From positions 510,232-574,231 of the forward strand of contig NW_022985171.1 of the NCBI RefSeq assembly GCF_010093535.1: a stretch of DNA of 64,000 nt, read 5' to 3'. Shown here piece after piece: positions 34,845 through 45,524 of the stretch; positions within the stretch are counted from its first letter, which is position 1, and every line of letters begins with the position of its first letter. The DNA is from Lindgomyces ingoldianus. Taxonomy: Eukaryota > Ascomycota > Dothideomycetes > Pleosporales > Lindgomycetaceae. A model generated the notes under the pieces. It was not told the DNA's origin. It did not search any database and saw nothing but the letters and a program-made list of their open reading frames with translations. The position numbers and the translations under genes were made by a program.

Positions 34845-36017
34845 ATGTCACCTCCTCTTCCGCAATCCGCTGTGTCCAATCCCAGGTCGATCTCTCTCTT
34901 GCGTGCCCTCCTCCGTGAAGCCTCGTACCTGCCGGATTCTCGCGCCCGCAGCTACTTCCGCCGCTACATCGTCAACCGCTTCAAGGCCTACCAGCCATCT
35001 CGCAATGCCGCGCCTGCAGTGCGAGCCCAAGAGCTTGCCGGCCGCTACCCCAGGGCGTTCAATAGGCGGTATATATCCATAATCGAGCATCGCACGCGGG
35101 CAACCCAGCGCAAGGCGCAGAAAGGCCTCAACTACCTGCGACGCGCGAACCAGGGCGAGCTGCCATGTTTAATGAAAATTCTGCTGTTCACGTATGGACG
35201 CATGGGAAAGAGAAGATATGCTCTTCTGCAAAAGCTCCTGGAGCCGGAGGCGGTGCTAGGCGAGGATGGCGTAGTTGCCCCAGAGGGTCCATCGCCCTTG
35301 CAGGCTCTCTACCACAGCAAAGAGCGCTTCCTCCGCTTCTTCGCTGCACCGCAGAAAAAATCTGACTCGCAGATATCCATTGATCTCTCTGATGGCTATT
35401 CAAAACTAAAGGCTGTCGTCAAAAGCCAGAAAAGCCTGGCCATTTCGCTAGGGCGAAACATCAAGACAGCCAGAGTCGAAGCACCAAGCAAGAACGCTTG
35501 GGAGCGGCCTATGCCCATCAAAAGAGCCCGTAACATCGTGAGGAAGTGGTACATAGACACCATGAGCAAGCTGCTCCCACCACTGTCCCATGCCGAGTGG
35601 GATATGCTACATGAGCTATCGAGAGGAAACAAATGGATAGACTTCGTGCCCCGCAGAACCCCCGCGGTGGAGCTAGACCCTCAACCCCAAGAGGATGGAG
35701 CTCGCTCGATGGCCATCATCGAAATAGGTCTCGCGCTAGACAAGCCCAGCAAGGCCGACAAACCCGGAGGAAAAAACCGCCCACACAACATTACTCCGCG
35801 CATGATGAGGCGTCTCTACGGAAAGATCTTTGCCCTGAGTTGTAAACTCGAATATGACGCTGAGCGGAGCAGGTGGAAGGCCATATGGGGCTCGCTGAGG
35901 GACATCAGCCCAAGGATATATGGAGCTCCAGTGGACGCAGTGCTGTTTGCGGGAGTCGATCAATCGGGACGGGTTCTGCAGAATCATCACAAAAAGCAGA
36001 AGGAAGTGGTCACGTAA
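34845..36017 (+). CDS. LYR-motif protein, Cup1-like N-terminal domain
   Basis: An intact single-exon gene of 390 aa from ATG 34845; the frame is open 117 bp further upstream but that part is low quality. The N-terminal 75 residues (SISLLRALLREASYLPDSRARSYFRRYI) match the fungal LYRM2/Cup1-like LYR domain. LYR proteins bind the mitochondrial acyl carrier protein and serve as assembly or stability factors for respiratory complexes and Fe-S clusters. The rest is basic and Pro-containing, with AWERPMPIKRARNIVRKWYI and MMRRLYGKIFALSCKLEYD as likely helical modules. The Arg-rich start suits mitochondrial import. The precise client is unknown. It is divergent from MBP1, 376 bp apart. Confidence 0.78.
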   Translation: MSPPLPQSAVSNPRSISLLRALLREASYLPDSRARSYFRRYIVNRFKAYQPSRNAAPAVRAQELAGRYPRAFNRRYISIIEHRTRATQRKAQKGLNYLRRANQGELPCLMKILLFTYGRMGKRRYALLQKLLEPEAVLGEDGVVAPEGPSPLQALYHSKERFLRFFAAPQKKSDSQISIDLSDGYSKLKAVVKSQKSLAISLGRNIKTARVEAPSKNAWERPMPIKRARNIVRKWYIDTMSKLLPPLSHAEWDMLHELSRGNKWIDFVPRRTPAVELDPQPQEDGARSMAIIEIGLALDKPSKADKPGGKNRPHNITPRMMRRLYGKIFALSCKLEYDAERSRWKAIWGSLRDISPRIYGAPVDAVLFAGVDQSGRVLQNHHKKQKEVVT

Positions 36018-36243
36018 GGATCACTTGTGGAAGCTACGAAAAGGACTTGAGCTTTGGGGGCACTTCCAACATGTCCGCACAATCAAAGAAGCAGCCAATC
36101 GGGATCCTCCGGCGGTGAGCCAAGTTCCCGTCCGTGACTGCTCTTTCTGCCATCAAAGGGCGCGTCCACGAACAAAACTTCGAATTCCTCTCTTCTGCCC
36201 TCCAATTCCTCAATTGATCTTTCTCCCGCCCTACTCCTGTGCC

Positions 36244-36845
36244 ATGGCATCTTCCGACGCGACAATCCGCCACGCAACTCTTGAAGGTCGTCAACCCCAC
36301 CCCCGCTCCCCTACTCCACCACCCGCCCCGGCTAACGCCCCATACACATCACAGACGTCCCTACAATCCTAGGCCTAATCCACGAACTCGCTGCCTACGA
36401 AAATGCCACCTCCTCCGTCCTCGCAACTGCCGAATCCCTCTCTAAAACTCTCTCCTTCGCCTCCATCGTAAACCAATCCCCGCCCTCCGAGCCCTCCTTC
36501 ACTCCCGGCTATGCAAAAACCTACCTCATAACCTCCCCCGAGGGCGAGGTCGCAGGCATGGCATTATACTTCCACAACTACAGCACATGGCGCGGCGCAC
36601 CGGGTATATACCTCGAGGATCTATTTGTGAAACCGAAGTATCGGAAGAGGGGGTACGGGAAGGCGTTGATTAAGCAGCTGGCGAAGGAGCTGGTTAGGAT
36701 TGGGGGAGGAAGGTTGGAATGGAGTTGTTTAGATTGGAATACCCCGAGTTTAGAGTTTTATGAGGGGCTGGGGGCGAGGCAGATGAAGGAGTGGATTGGG
36801 TTGAGGGTTGATGGGGAGGCGCTTGTGAAGTTGGCGGAGAGCTGA
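36244..36845 (+). CDS. GNAT-family N-acetyltransferase
   Basis: A two-exon model, join(36244..36286,36355..36845), 177 aa. The 68-bp intron has a GCTAAC branch-like site; the junction gives ATLE|DVPTILGLIHELA. The enzyme transfers acetyl from acetyl-CoA to an amine. The acetyl-CoA loop is RKRGYGKALIKQLA (Q/R-x-x-G-x-G/A), preceded by the strand IYLEDLFVKPKYR and followed by RLEWSCLDWNTPSLEFYEGLGA. The LEDLFV and DWNTPSLEFYE segments are typical of the spermidine/diamine acetyltransferase branch, so a polyamine or thialysine-type substrate is a reasonable guess. Length is normal for a stand-alone GNAT enzyme. Confidence 0.88.
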
Positions 36846-37329
36846 TAGGTGAGGAAAGGTTGGGGTTAAGGAGGTATTGTCACCTCGACTAGCGTGGGTT
36901 GAGAAAATTTCGGAAGATAGCAAAGGCAAACTCACCATCATCGCTCTTCCCGCCCCCGCTTTCAGCACCCCCACAAACATCCAGACCCAAGAGTTTCTGG
37001 GCAAAATTCAATGAATGATATTCATGGATCGTCAACCTCGTCAGAAATAAACTCTGATCTTCATGTCATCCAGCGGCGAAGATATACTCCGCTCCTCGGG
37101 TATAACGTTGCTATTACTCTTCACAAGCACTCGGAACTCCACTTCTCACGAAAAATTTAGAGGACGAGTCAATCGCCTGGGTCACATATATCGTTGGCTG
37201 ACGCCTTCTAGTCCTAGTAGAGTTGGAAGCATTTTTCAAACACTCCATACCCTGCCCTCGAAGACGCTGCTGACTTTCATCCAGTGAATGAATGACACCT
37301 TTCATTTCCTTCGTGGTCGCATTGAGTTG

Positions 37330-37362
<33 letters not shown>

Positions 37363-38120
37363 GATATAGATATATTTGCTAAAGCATTCTAGTCATGTCG
37401 CGCTACTTGCTGTCTTTTTAATACATAGGAACTACAGAGCTGTATGAGAAGACAAGAAGCCACAAAGCAGACGAGATTTATATACCCCTCCTGCTATCAT
37501 TGCACATGTCTTCATGGTGAGTAGTAGTCCCTCTAACTCTAAAATCCGCTTGACCGAACACGGGAAAGTCCCCAAAACGGCAAAGGTATTTCAAGTAGGA
37601 GGTCTGGGGAAGTCGCTGGGGCTTTGGAGTGAATACTGAAGCACCATGGATCTTGAGCTATCGCAAATCCAGTGCAATTCAAGCTTTGGAGCGGGTACTC
37701 AAGTATCTAAACCCCTCAAGTGCGGGGTCACGTCCTCACCACTACTTTCCTTAACCTACAGGCTCAAAAATTTAGGAAGCAGGGTTCTTCATGGGATTCA
37801 AGAAATGAATGACAAAGAAAACCCCCAATATCTGGAAGTAGTCACGAAGACATAACATGAGCCCCCACCGAATAAAACCCCTCAAAGAGCACAACAGGCT
37901 TCATGTCCTGGCCGCGCAGAGGCTTGACCACATTGGTAATTTTCCGTCTTGAAAAAAACACCACGGCCCGAGCCCAAGCCGGCGTGAGAATGTTTGAGAA
38001 ATATTAATCCGTAGTGAGGAGGAGCGCTTCTCTAGGGTCCACGCATAAATTTTACATATTCCACGTATATAGGACGGTTGCTTTTAGTTGAATATGTGAC
38101 TTTGCAGGGTCACGAGTTAT
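36846..38120. other. Intergenic with CA/TA microsatellite
   Basis: An uninterrupted (CA)n then (TA)n run with GATATA units lies at about 37330-37375. No gene is seen. Confidence 0.5.
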
Positions 38121-38620
38121 GAAGTGGTCATGTATTGTGGACTGAGGGTCCGAGGAGTTATACGATGTATAGAGGTACTCGCCTCTGCTCGTATACTACC
38201 TTTTGACTGTCTTGATAGTGACCTTGGCGCGAGCCGGGTCGAATTGTGGGGAAAGGGCAGGCGCTCCATTACCGTGCCCACCTCCCATAGCTTAACCATC
38301 TTGCCGTCTGGCAAGAAGGCCACAGCCATAATCCATCCCAAATGGCCGTTGAGCTTTTATAGCTCCGCTCCCGTGGCCCCCTCTCGCAGCTCGACCGTCT
38401 TGTTGCTCGATGCCGTCGCTAGCACTTTGCCGTCTGTCGAAAATGCCACAGCCATGACCTAACCCGAATCGCCCTTGAGTGTCTGCAGCGCCGCTCCCGT
38501 GCCAGCTTCCCACAGCCTTACCGTCCCGTTGCACGATTCAGGCACCAACCCCTTGCCGTTCGGTGAGAAGGCTATCACGTTGACCAAATTCCTATGGACC
38601 ACAAACGTCTACGGTAGAGC
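38121..38620 (-). pseudogene. Relic of WD40-repeat (NWD/HET-E-like) gene
   Basis: Minus-strand frames give WD40 blades: TVRLWEAGTGAALQTLKGD, then VMAVAFSTDGKVLATASSNK, then WIMAVAFLPDGKM with KLWEVGT. Units are of about 42 codons, as in the beta-propeller of fungal NACHT-WD40 (HET-E/NWD) proteins. They are broken by an in-frame TAG where Trp (TGG) is expected and by frame changes between blades. No NACHT domain is nearby. This is a fragment of a dead paralogue. Confidence 0.7.
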
Positions 38621-38913
38621 TCTCGCGCCAGCTGCCGACGGCTTAACCACCTAGACGTCTGCTCCTCGCCAGTCGAAGATCTCATTACATTTACAGCACT
38701 TCCTTAAGAGGCTATTCAATTTAGAAGATGCGTGCCATTATAAAGAGGCAGATCCGAGCGGGGTAGCAGAATGCTCTCAAAGCCCGTGCACTTCTGTTAC
38801 ATCGACGTTCATTATAGTCCGCTGCATCGGAATATATTGTAGGTTAGAGCCATCATGCTATTCAAAGTATTGGATGGTGAATCAGTCCAACCCCTCAGTA
38901 ATTATTGTTAGCA

Positions 38914-39997
38914 ATGGCTCCACCACCAAAATTCACCACTGCGGGGTAAGACCGAATTCTCGTGTAAGAAAAAATACGTTGTAATGAGTATATACGAGCA
39001 ATTGTGGCTTCGATGGGGTTATCAGTGTTCGACAGCTGACCCATCCCGACCGCCTTTTCAATCTTGAGGTGACCTTTGACGACTATCACCCGCACATGCA
39101 CAACCTTCGCAAGCAAACCTCACCACAACACTTCCGCTATCTTCAAGCGGAATTTGTCAGAGTACTTGAAGGTGTGTCTACTTTGGCGTGGGCGACAAAT
39201 GACTCACCCCTTCTGACGACGAATCGGAGATACCCACTTGGACCAGAAATCGATCCATTCCAGGGCCTCCATCGGTAGAGCAGAAGTACACCAAGTTTTT
39301 GCTAAGTGGACCAGCATCTGAAGGGCCGTTCATGTTGGATGCAATCTTCTACGAGAATTACTACCTGTACATAACCAAGGTATTAGCACCCGGAGGTGAA
39401 GGACTTAGCCTTATCGAAGTGTTCTGTGTAAGCTTCCCATAAGCCATAACTGTATCCACTAGTACTCCTTGACATGAAAAATCACCGCATCACAGATGTT
39501 CGATGCTGGTGGCTCATGAAAATGTAATGAGAAAAGTCGCTGGCTCACCGTTCAAGAACAGCTCAAAGACCTCAGTACATTGCACTGGAATTGGTAGTGG
39601 GAAGTACGAAACATGAACTTCGAACACTAGCAACACCATATGACCTTCCCATCATCAAAAGTCAGCATCGCATTGGCCATGCTCAGGGGACAACTTTGCG
39701 GTCTAATCAGCCCTATATATCGTTCAAGTCTTGAGTTCTGGGAGTTCCCGGCAGAAAAATTATATCACTATTTACCGTGTCCCGCTACAACCTTTTGTAA
39801 TCAACCTAGCTCAGTATCGACTGACTTATATTCTACACTCAGGCGCAGCTCTCGTGGAAGCCGGAATCGGTGCCTCCCTCCTGCCACCGCCAACGCAGCT
39901 GAATAAAATACACAAGACATGGGATATGTTCATATTTATTATGATCCTTCTTGTTGTCACTAGCTTCATCGCTCTTGTCCGCTTGATACTCAGGTAG
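38914..39997 (+). pseudogene. Unknown multi-exon gene, probably decayed, C-terminal membrane helix
   Basis: Frame-consistent exons can be joined: 38914-38945, 39026-39171, 39279-39427, then 39496 onward. They give MAPPPKFTTAG|VRQLTHP..., VTFDDYHPHMHNLRKQ, EEQKYTKFLLSGPASEGPFM and YLYITKVLAPGGEGLSLIEV. The three introns are GT-AG in matching phases. After 39496 the frame meets TGA (39517), TAG (39595) and TAG (39628) within otherwise coding-like text. All three are one C-to-T change from CGA or CAG. A terminal exon-like frame from 39711 to 39997 ends in a strong membrane helix (MFIFIMILLVVTSFIALV). Either the gene is dead, or a weak-donor intron (about 39509-39710) removes the stops. I do not recognise the family. 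Confidence 0.5.
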
Positions 39998-42900
39998 AGA
40001 TCCCGCGCATTTGGACTTGATGATTAGGCGATGATACCGGCACTGATAAGATCGAAGATCCCTTTTATATTGTAGTCAAAATGCTCATCGAAGTGCCTAC
40101 TCTCGGGTATTCTATGTTGCTCATTCTATCATGGCCTCCTGCGTCAACCCCAACGCCGGTATTGGCAAACCTATTTGGGAGGTGACAATACCAGAGTTCG
40201 AACTATGGGGCAATGCATGGTTCGTTATTTGCGATACTCATATGCCGGGTTGCTCAAGGGACATGTTGTGTCATGCATTTTGAATCCACTCGCTTCAAGC
40301 TTCATTCGCGTATCCATTCTGTGAAGCTTTTGGAGAAACTTTTGGTAGGCGCAGAGATTAGGAACTAAATTGATTGCTAAATAGTGTGCCTAGGAGTCTA
40401 TATACGAAAAGGAGTGGGCTAGCCAGTAATCTGCTTAGCAGGCAGCACGTGTCTATGGTAACCAGCAGTGGTTTCATGGTGTTAGAGCTCGGTCAGCTCC
40501 GTAGCTGCAAACACATTCTCTTATTCTAAGACCGGGTTCTCTCTAAAGCGAGTAGACCCATGATGGTAATTGCCCGAGCCTCGATCGTCTTTGTTGCTTG
40601 TTATATGATTCGCTGATAAGAGAAAGCAGGATGTAATGCGAGTGTAACTAGTCACGTCTTAGCATGGAAATATTAGATAGACAATTCAACAGGTTACATT
40701 AGTTTCAGTGGGTCTGGGGATCTTAATTCCTGTACTCACGCATGCCTCACACGAGAGTCACTTGTGGCCAAGACTTAACATTTTTTTGCATATATATAGA
40801 GAGAGAGAGAGACTCAGACTCTCTCAGCAATGAACCTAGTTCCTCATCTCTGCGCCTAACAAAAGCTTCTTCATGGCATCACAGTTATGACCCTGGCAAT
40901 TACTTGCTATTCAATCGAGCTGTTTTCAAACCTAAACCAAGGAGAGTTCCTTTGACGCCCTGTGTACGATTGTGGACTCTTTGTCACTCTCGACTACCTT
41001 GAAGTCGCTCTTTGCAGCACTTCAGGTATCTTTCAAGACGAATTGGTCACCAATCTTGACCTCGCGGTCGAAAAGAGACGACTCATAGTCTCTACCTTCC
41101 TGCCGCATCAATCGCGACCCTTCTTATACTTATCGGGTGGCAATATGTTGTGGCAAATAGTGCAGAAGGCGGGTACGCTAGCAGGGAGGATAGTCGACCC
41201 ACACTCGCGATAGAGTTGCAAGGTGACCAATTCTGTAGACATTTTCAAAAAGTTAAGTAACTAAAGGTATGGATAAGGTTGAGTTGGATCGTAAGGTTGA
41301 GGGGGCTGAGGTCCTAACAGTCACGTTACACTATAGGTAGATTACGGGATGTGTGGGCGGTTTTTTACTAGCTAGAGATTAGAAATTGTCTCTGCTAGAG
41401 ATAGCGATCGGTGTGGCAACCTTTGCACGAATTTGCGTGCCACAGCAAATATAAGTGTAGTCATAACATCCTAGCGTTTTAGTCAGACTCAAGGGCAGAG
41501 AGTATCAATTTTGTATCTAGTAGAAACTTAATAACAGTGCTGTAGTAAAAAAAGTTGCTATGCTAATTGTAAAGATGGGATAGTAGGTAGCAGGGTTAGC
41601 ATTGAGAGCAAGGTCTTGGAGAAGTAGGAGTGTATTGTAAGAGAGACGAATCGCTGCCAAGCCTCGCTTGTCAGGATTCGTGCTATGTAAAGCACAGGTC
41701 ATGTGACCACCAAACAGGTCAGGTGAGGCCATACTGGCCCGTTCTGGGACATCCGGCCTTACACCAACTATAAAGGAAGGCATGCTGTAAATTAAGCATA
41801 AAGGTAACAATGTAAATGGAATTCTAAAGTATAAGAGGCTCTAGAGGTTTAAGAGTAGCTACAGCAAATAACTTATATAAAGTATATTGAATATTAAGGT
41901 GTGAATATATTTTGATTTACTTCAAGTTAAATTTCCTCTTATATTTCCCAGCGCCCTGGTTTTTCGCCACGTAGAGAGGGACATTACACCATCAATCTGC
42001 AATTTCGCGGCGAAACGAGATCGCTATTCTAGAAACGATTTTAGAGAGAGGAGACTATTTCAACATATACATATCAGAAAGCTGAGTGCAGGACTGACCA
42101 CCATGTCGTGTATTGGGATTTTTTGGATGCGGTGATCGCGGACATTAAAGAATCCTGAAAGTAGCTTTAGACTCTTCAACTAGAGAAAATAGCCGCAAAG
42201 AGATTGTTGTGTTAGAGGAAGGAAGGGTGGTTATATTAGAGGGAAAAGAAAGGATACTGAGATGGGTGTAAGAAGCATGCAGATAGCGTGCGAAATTTTT
42301 TGAACCATCTCGCTTCAGGTTTTTGTCTTCCGCGGAGACGAAAAACTCTCCATGCAGTGTACAACACATCCCAGTTAAGAAAGATCCAAAAACAACGCAA
42401 CCCACCCAGCCTCCCAATTACGAGAATCCCATGACAATTTCCCCAAATCCCCCACCAACCATCAAGTCAGCCTTAATTTAATCTCTCCTATCATTACCTA
42501 AAATTTCCTAAAATCGGTTCTTTTCTCCATCCCCCAGGAGTCGAGGTCTAGACTCCCCGCACAGACCCCCCGAAGAATTTTGGACCCTCTAACGCCATAC
42601 AGCTTTATTGAACATGCGCCTCTCTCTCGCGAATCGTAATATCCCTGTCCCAATCACGCAAACCTGCTACATTGGGCATGCGATAATGAAAAGGTATTGA
42701 TCTCGGCTTCAGATGATCTGCTTTGTGGCGCGGAGAGAGCGAGAGTTACGAGGGAGATCCCGGGGAGAGGAATTAGAGTTGGATTTAGAGTTGTGGAACG
42801 AGCGGAGCTGTCCAGGTGGTGATGGAAGGGGTTTGAGGAGTGGGGAAGTTGGGGGAAGGTATCGTGCGGGGACACTGCAGAGGGCTTGTTTAACAATGGG

Positions 42901-43077
42901 CTTGGCGGGTCGAACTGGGAGCTTAGGGGTGGACGAGATAGAAGAAGAAATGATTGATTAGAGTTTGCTATTGAGACTATTTACATTCAGAAACATATTC
43001 CTGCGTTGAATCGCAGCAAGACTACTGTAACACATTTCATCCCCGCATCTCCATTCGATTTACCTTCCGAGCATCCA
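39998..43077. other. Gene-poor stretch
   Basis: Short frames only. A TATA-GA microsatellite lies at about 40791-40812. 41200-42100 is moderately AT-rich. I see no gene or mobile element ends. Confidence 0.4.
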
Positions 43078-44368
43078 TCACATAATCCCCCTCTGCCCAG
43101 GCCTCACCCTTCCCACAATCCATCTGACTTCGGATTGCCATGATTTCCACCCCAATATCCTATTTCCCATCGCTACTGTCAAGTTCACCATCACCAACCC
43201 CTCCTCCATCTCCATGCCCATCACCATGCTCACTTTTACCACCGCCGCCACCAATGCCACCATCCTACTCGAACTCAACGCGTACATCCCCTTCTCTGGG
43301 GATCTACTAACCTTGATTGTCTCCCTCGCCTTCGCCCTCATTCTAATAGTCCGCATGGTCCTGATTATCTCCTTGTTTCTCCCCATCGTTGCTAAAATCG
43401 CCATATTCATAACTGTGGTGGCCGGAATCTTGCCCCTGGTCATTCTCATCCCCAGATCCATGGCACCGAATTGTCCTGGTAGTGCTGTCCATGATTCTTG
43501 GCAATGGTGGCATTGGATCTAGCTCGCTTAGTCAAGCCGGGATAGGATTCCGTAGTTGTGGCATATTCCGTGCTCATCACTCACTACGTCTGAGTCTAGC
43601 TCTATAGTTGCGCAAGTGGATGTTTTGGCTACATAGGCATTGGTGTTCATGGTCTGCATGTTTCCTTTTCTTTCAACTGCGTTGAGGTGACAGTCGAGAC
43701 TTGATTGCTCGTGGCGGTGAACCTTGTGTGTTTGTCGGTGTCCGGGTGATTGGGGGTGGGCAAGAGTAACTATCGTCATTGCCATGCTCATAACCGGTCT
43801 TTCTAAAGCCACTCTTCGTTTGCGTTACCGTTGGAGTTCCTCGCAGCAATGTCGACGTTTCTGTAGTAGGTTAAATAATCGTTTTGGTTGAAAAACTTGT
43901 GTGTTAGTGGAAAACTTTATTATAGTTAGCCCCAGGCCAGGATCATTTATGGCAGATATACATGTCATGGTTGATATATATTTCACGGTTGTTGTAGGAA
44001 CAGATTCATGAGCAGTGGATTAGACGTTACCCTCGAAGTGGGGCTAGAATCATGAATGGTGGGTAACCGTTGGCGCACTCGCGTATGATGGATATAGACG
44101 TCACCATTCACGTCGGTCCAGACTGTCGTACGGTGGATATGGATGTTATAGTAGTTTCTGTCGCCGTACATGTTGAAATGTAGTCACAGATAGTCGTACA
44201 CTTGCTGGTAGTTTCAAAATATCGGCTGCAGTGGACCCGGATTCGGTGGAGATGTGGAAGAAGACGAAGAGGACGTAGTGGTAGTGGACGACGTGGACGA
44301 AGTCGAGCTAGATCCGCTCCCACCTCGTCCCTGCCCCGAAACTCATGGAACGACGCTAGAGGAGACAT
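43078..44368 (-). pseudogene. Relic of mucin-like/Asp-Gly-rich cell-wall protein
   Basis: Reading the minus strand across frames gives a Ser/Thr tract (SGSSSTSSTSSTTTTSSSSS) followed by Pro-rich linker near 44240-44330, a TTSKCTTICDYISTCTATE-like segment, Thr/Ser stretches, and then a Gly/Asp/Asn/His-rich tract near 43180-43460 with several stops. Such Ser/Thr plus low-complexity layouts are common in fungal GPI or secreted wall proteins. Frames change at least three times. The hydrophobic plus-strand frame at 43214-43522 is the antisense shadow of the Asp/Asn/Gly codons, not a membrane protein. Confidence 0.35.
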
Positions 44369-45524
44369 TATTTAGAAGAATGAATGCAGAGTATAGCATA
44401 AGAAGGATAGACCTTATGGGGGCCATGACTTCTCAGGGAGCTAGCAATGATAGTGAGGATGAGCACGAAGAAATCTGGGTTTGATAGCTACAGAAAAGGC
44501 AATTCTCTGGCACTGTAAAATATTCCGCCTACAGCTGTCTCATTCTAAACATGTTTGAGCAGCGATGTGATCTGGAAGAAAGCAAGTGAGAGAAACAACG
44601 TAAACAGAAGGATACCGAGTCGGGGTGAAACACTTGAAATGGGCTTTCAATTGATTGGTAAATCGACATAGGCCATTGCCTGGAAGGTATGTGGCGTTGA
44701 AGCCGAGTCTCCAAACGACAGGACTATGGCTCGACATGGCCTCATACTAGAATCGCTATGAGATGCTATGGGGCGTCTTTGGGGACATTGCGGCCTGTTA
44801 CAGAATCGCACAGCTCCTACTGTAGGCGCCACAGCAGCCGGGAGGATTAGATTGAGATTCAAGGAAGCCGACGCTGTATATCTTCCAGCCCCATGCTCCT
44901 AGCATCTCGAATTGTCTGCCAAGCGCGAGGTTTGTGGGCGAAGATAAGCGGTGGCCGAGCATAGGACCAAGGGATTACGCAATACACGAGGTGCAATTTC
45001 AGAACGCCTGTTTTGCGTTCATTCCGAAGAGATCGGAAGTGCTTCCTCAGGCCTGGAGGAGCCGCTGCACGCAAACCAAAGAGCTGTGTGAAGGGACATC
45101 GAATGAGGCTCAACATCAAATCAGGAGACGGCAATGAAGTGAAGGACTCTCTAGCTACTGCACCGCTATCGACATTCGGAGTAACAGCTGGTATGTAGCA
45201 GCGTAAAAACCGTTGAGCGAAGGTGAAATGTGGCGGACGAAGCTGCAAGACGAGGCGAGGTCGAAATAGGGGAGTGGGTCGAGCCCTGATTGGCGCAGGG
45301 GTGCGCCTCGATGACGGAGTTGTGTAAGCCTGGCAACTACAACTTCACTGGAGCTGCCCACGATCTTGCTTTCCCAGTACGACAATTGCCAATTTTCTCC
45401 TTCTCTCTGTACATTGTATTGTTTTTTTATATTTTGTCTCCTTCTTCTGCTTAATGTTTTAATAGGATAGCAACAACATCGTGTTCAGCGACAGCAGTGC
45501 TGACACCATCGGAAAACACGTCAA
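44369..45524. other. SPO71 upstream region
   Basis: Overlapping short frames on both strands but none with coding character. The T/C-rich segment 45395-45465 probably belongs to the SPO71 promoter or leader. Confidence 0.4.

Noticed and set aside
37330..37375. CA/TA run as a possible centromere or telomere-like feature
   Set aside because: A simple microsatellite of about 45 bp with no surrounding repeats.
43214..43522. A hydrophobic plus-strand frame resembling a multi-span membrane protein
   Set aside because: It is the mirror of Asp/Asn/Gly codons on the minus strand, and its hydrophobicity is a composition artefact.
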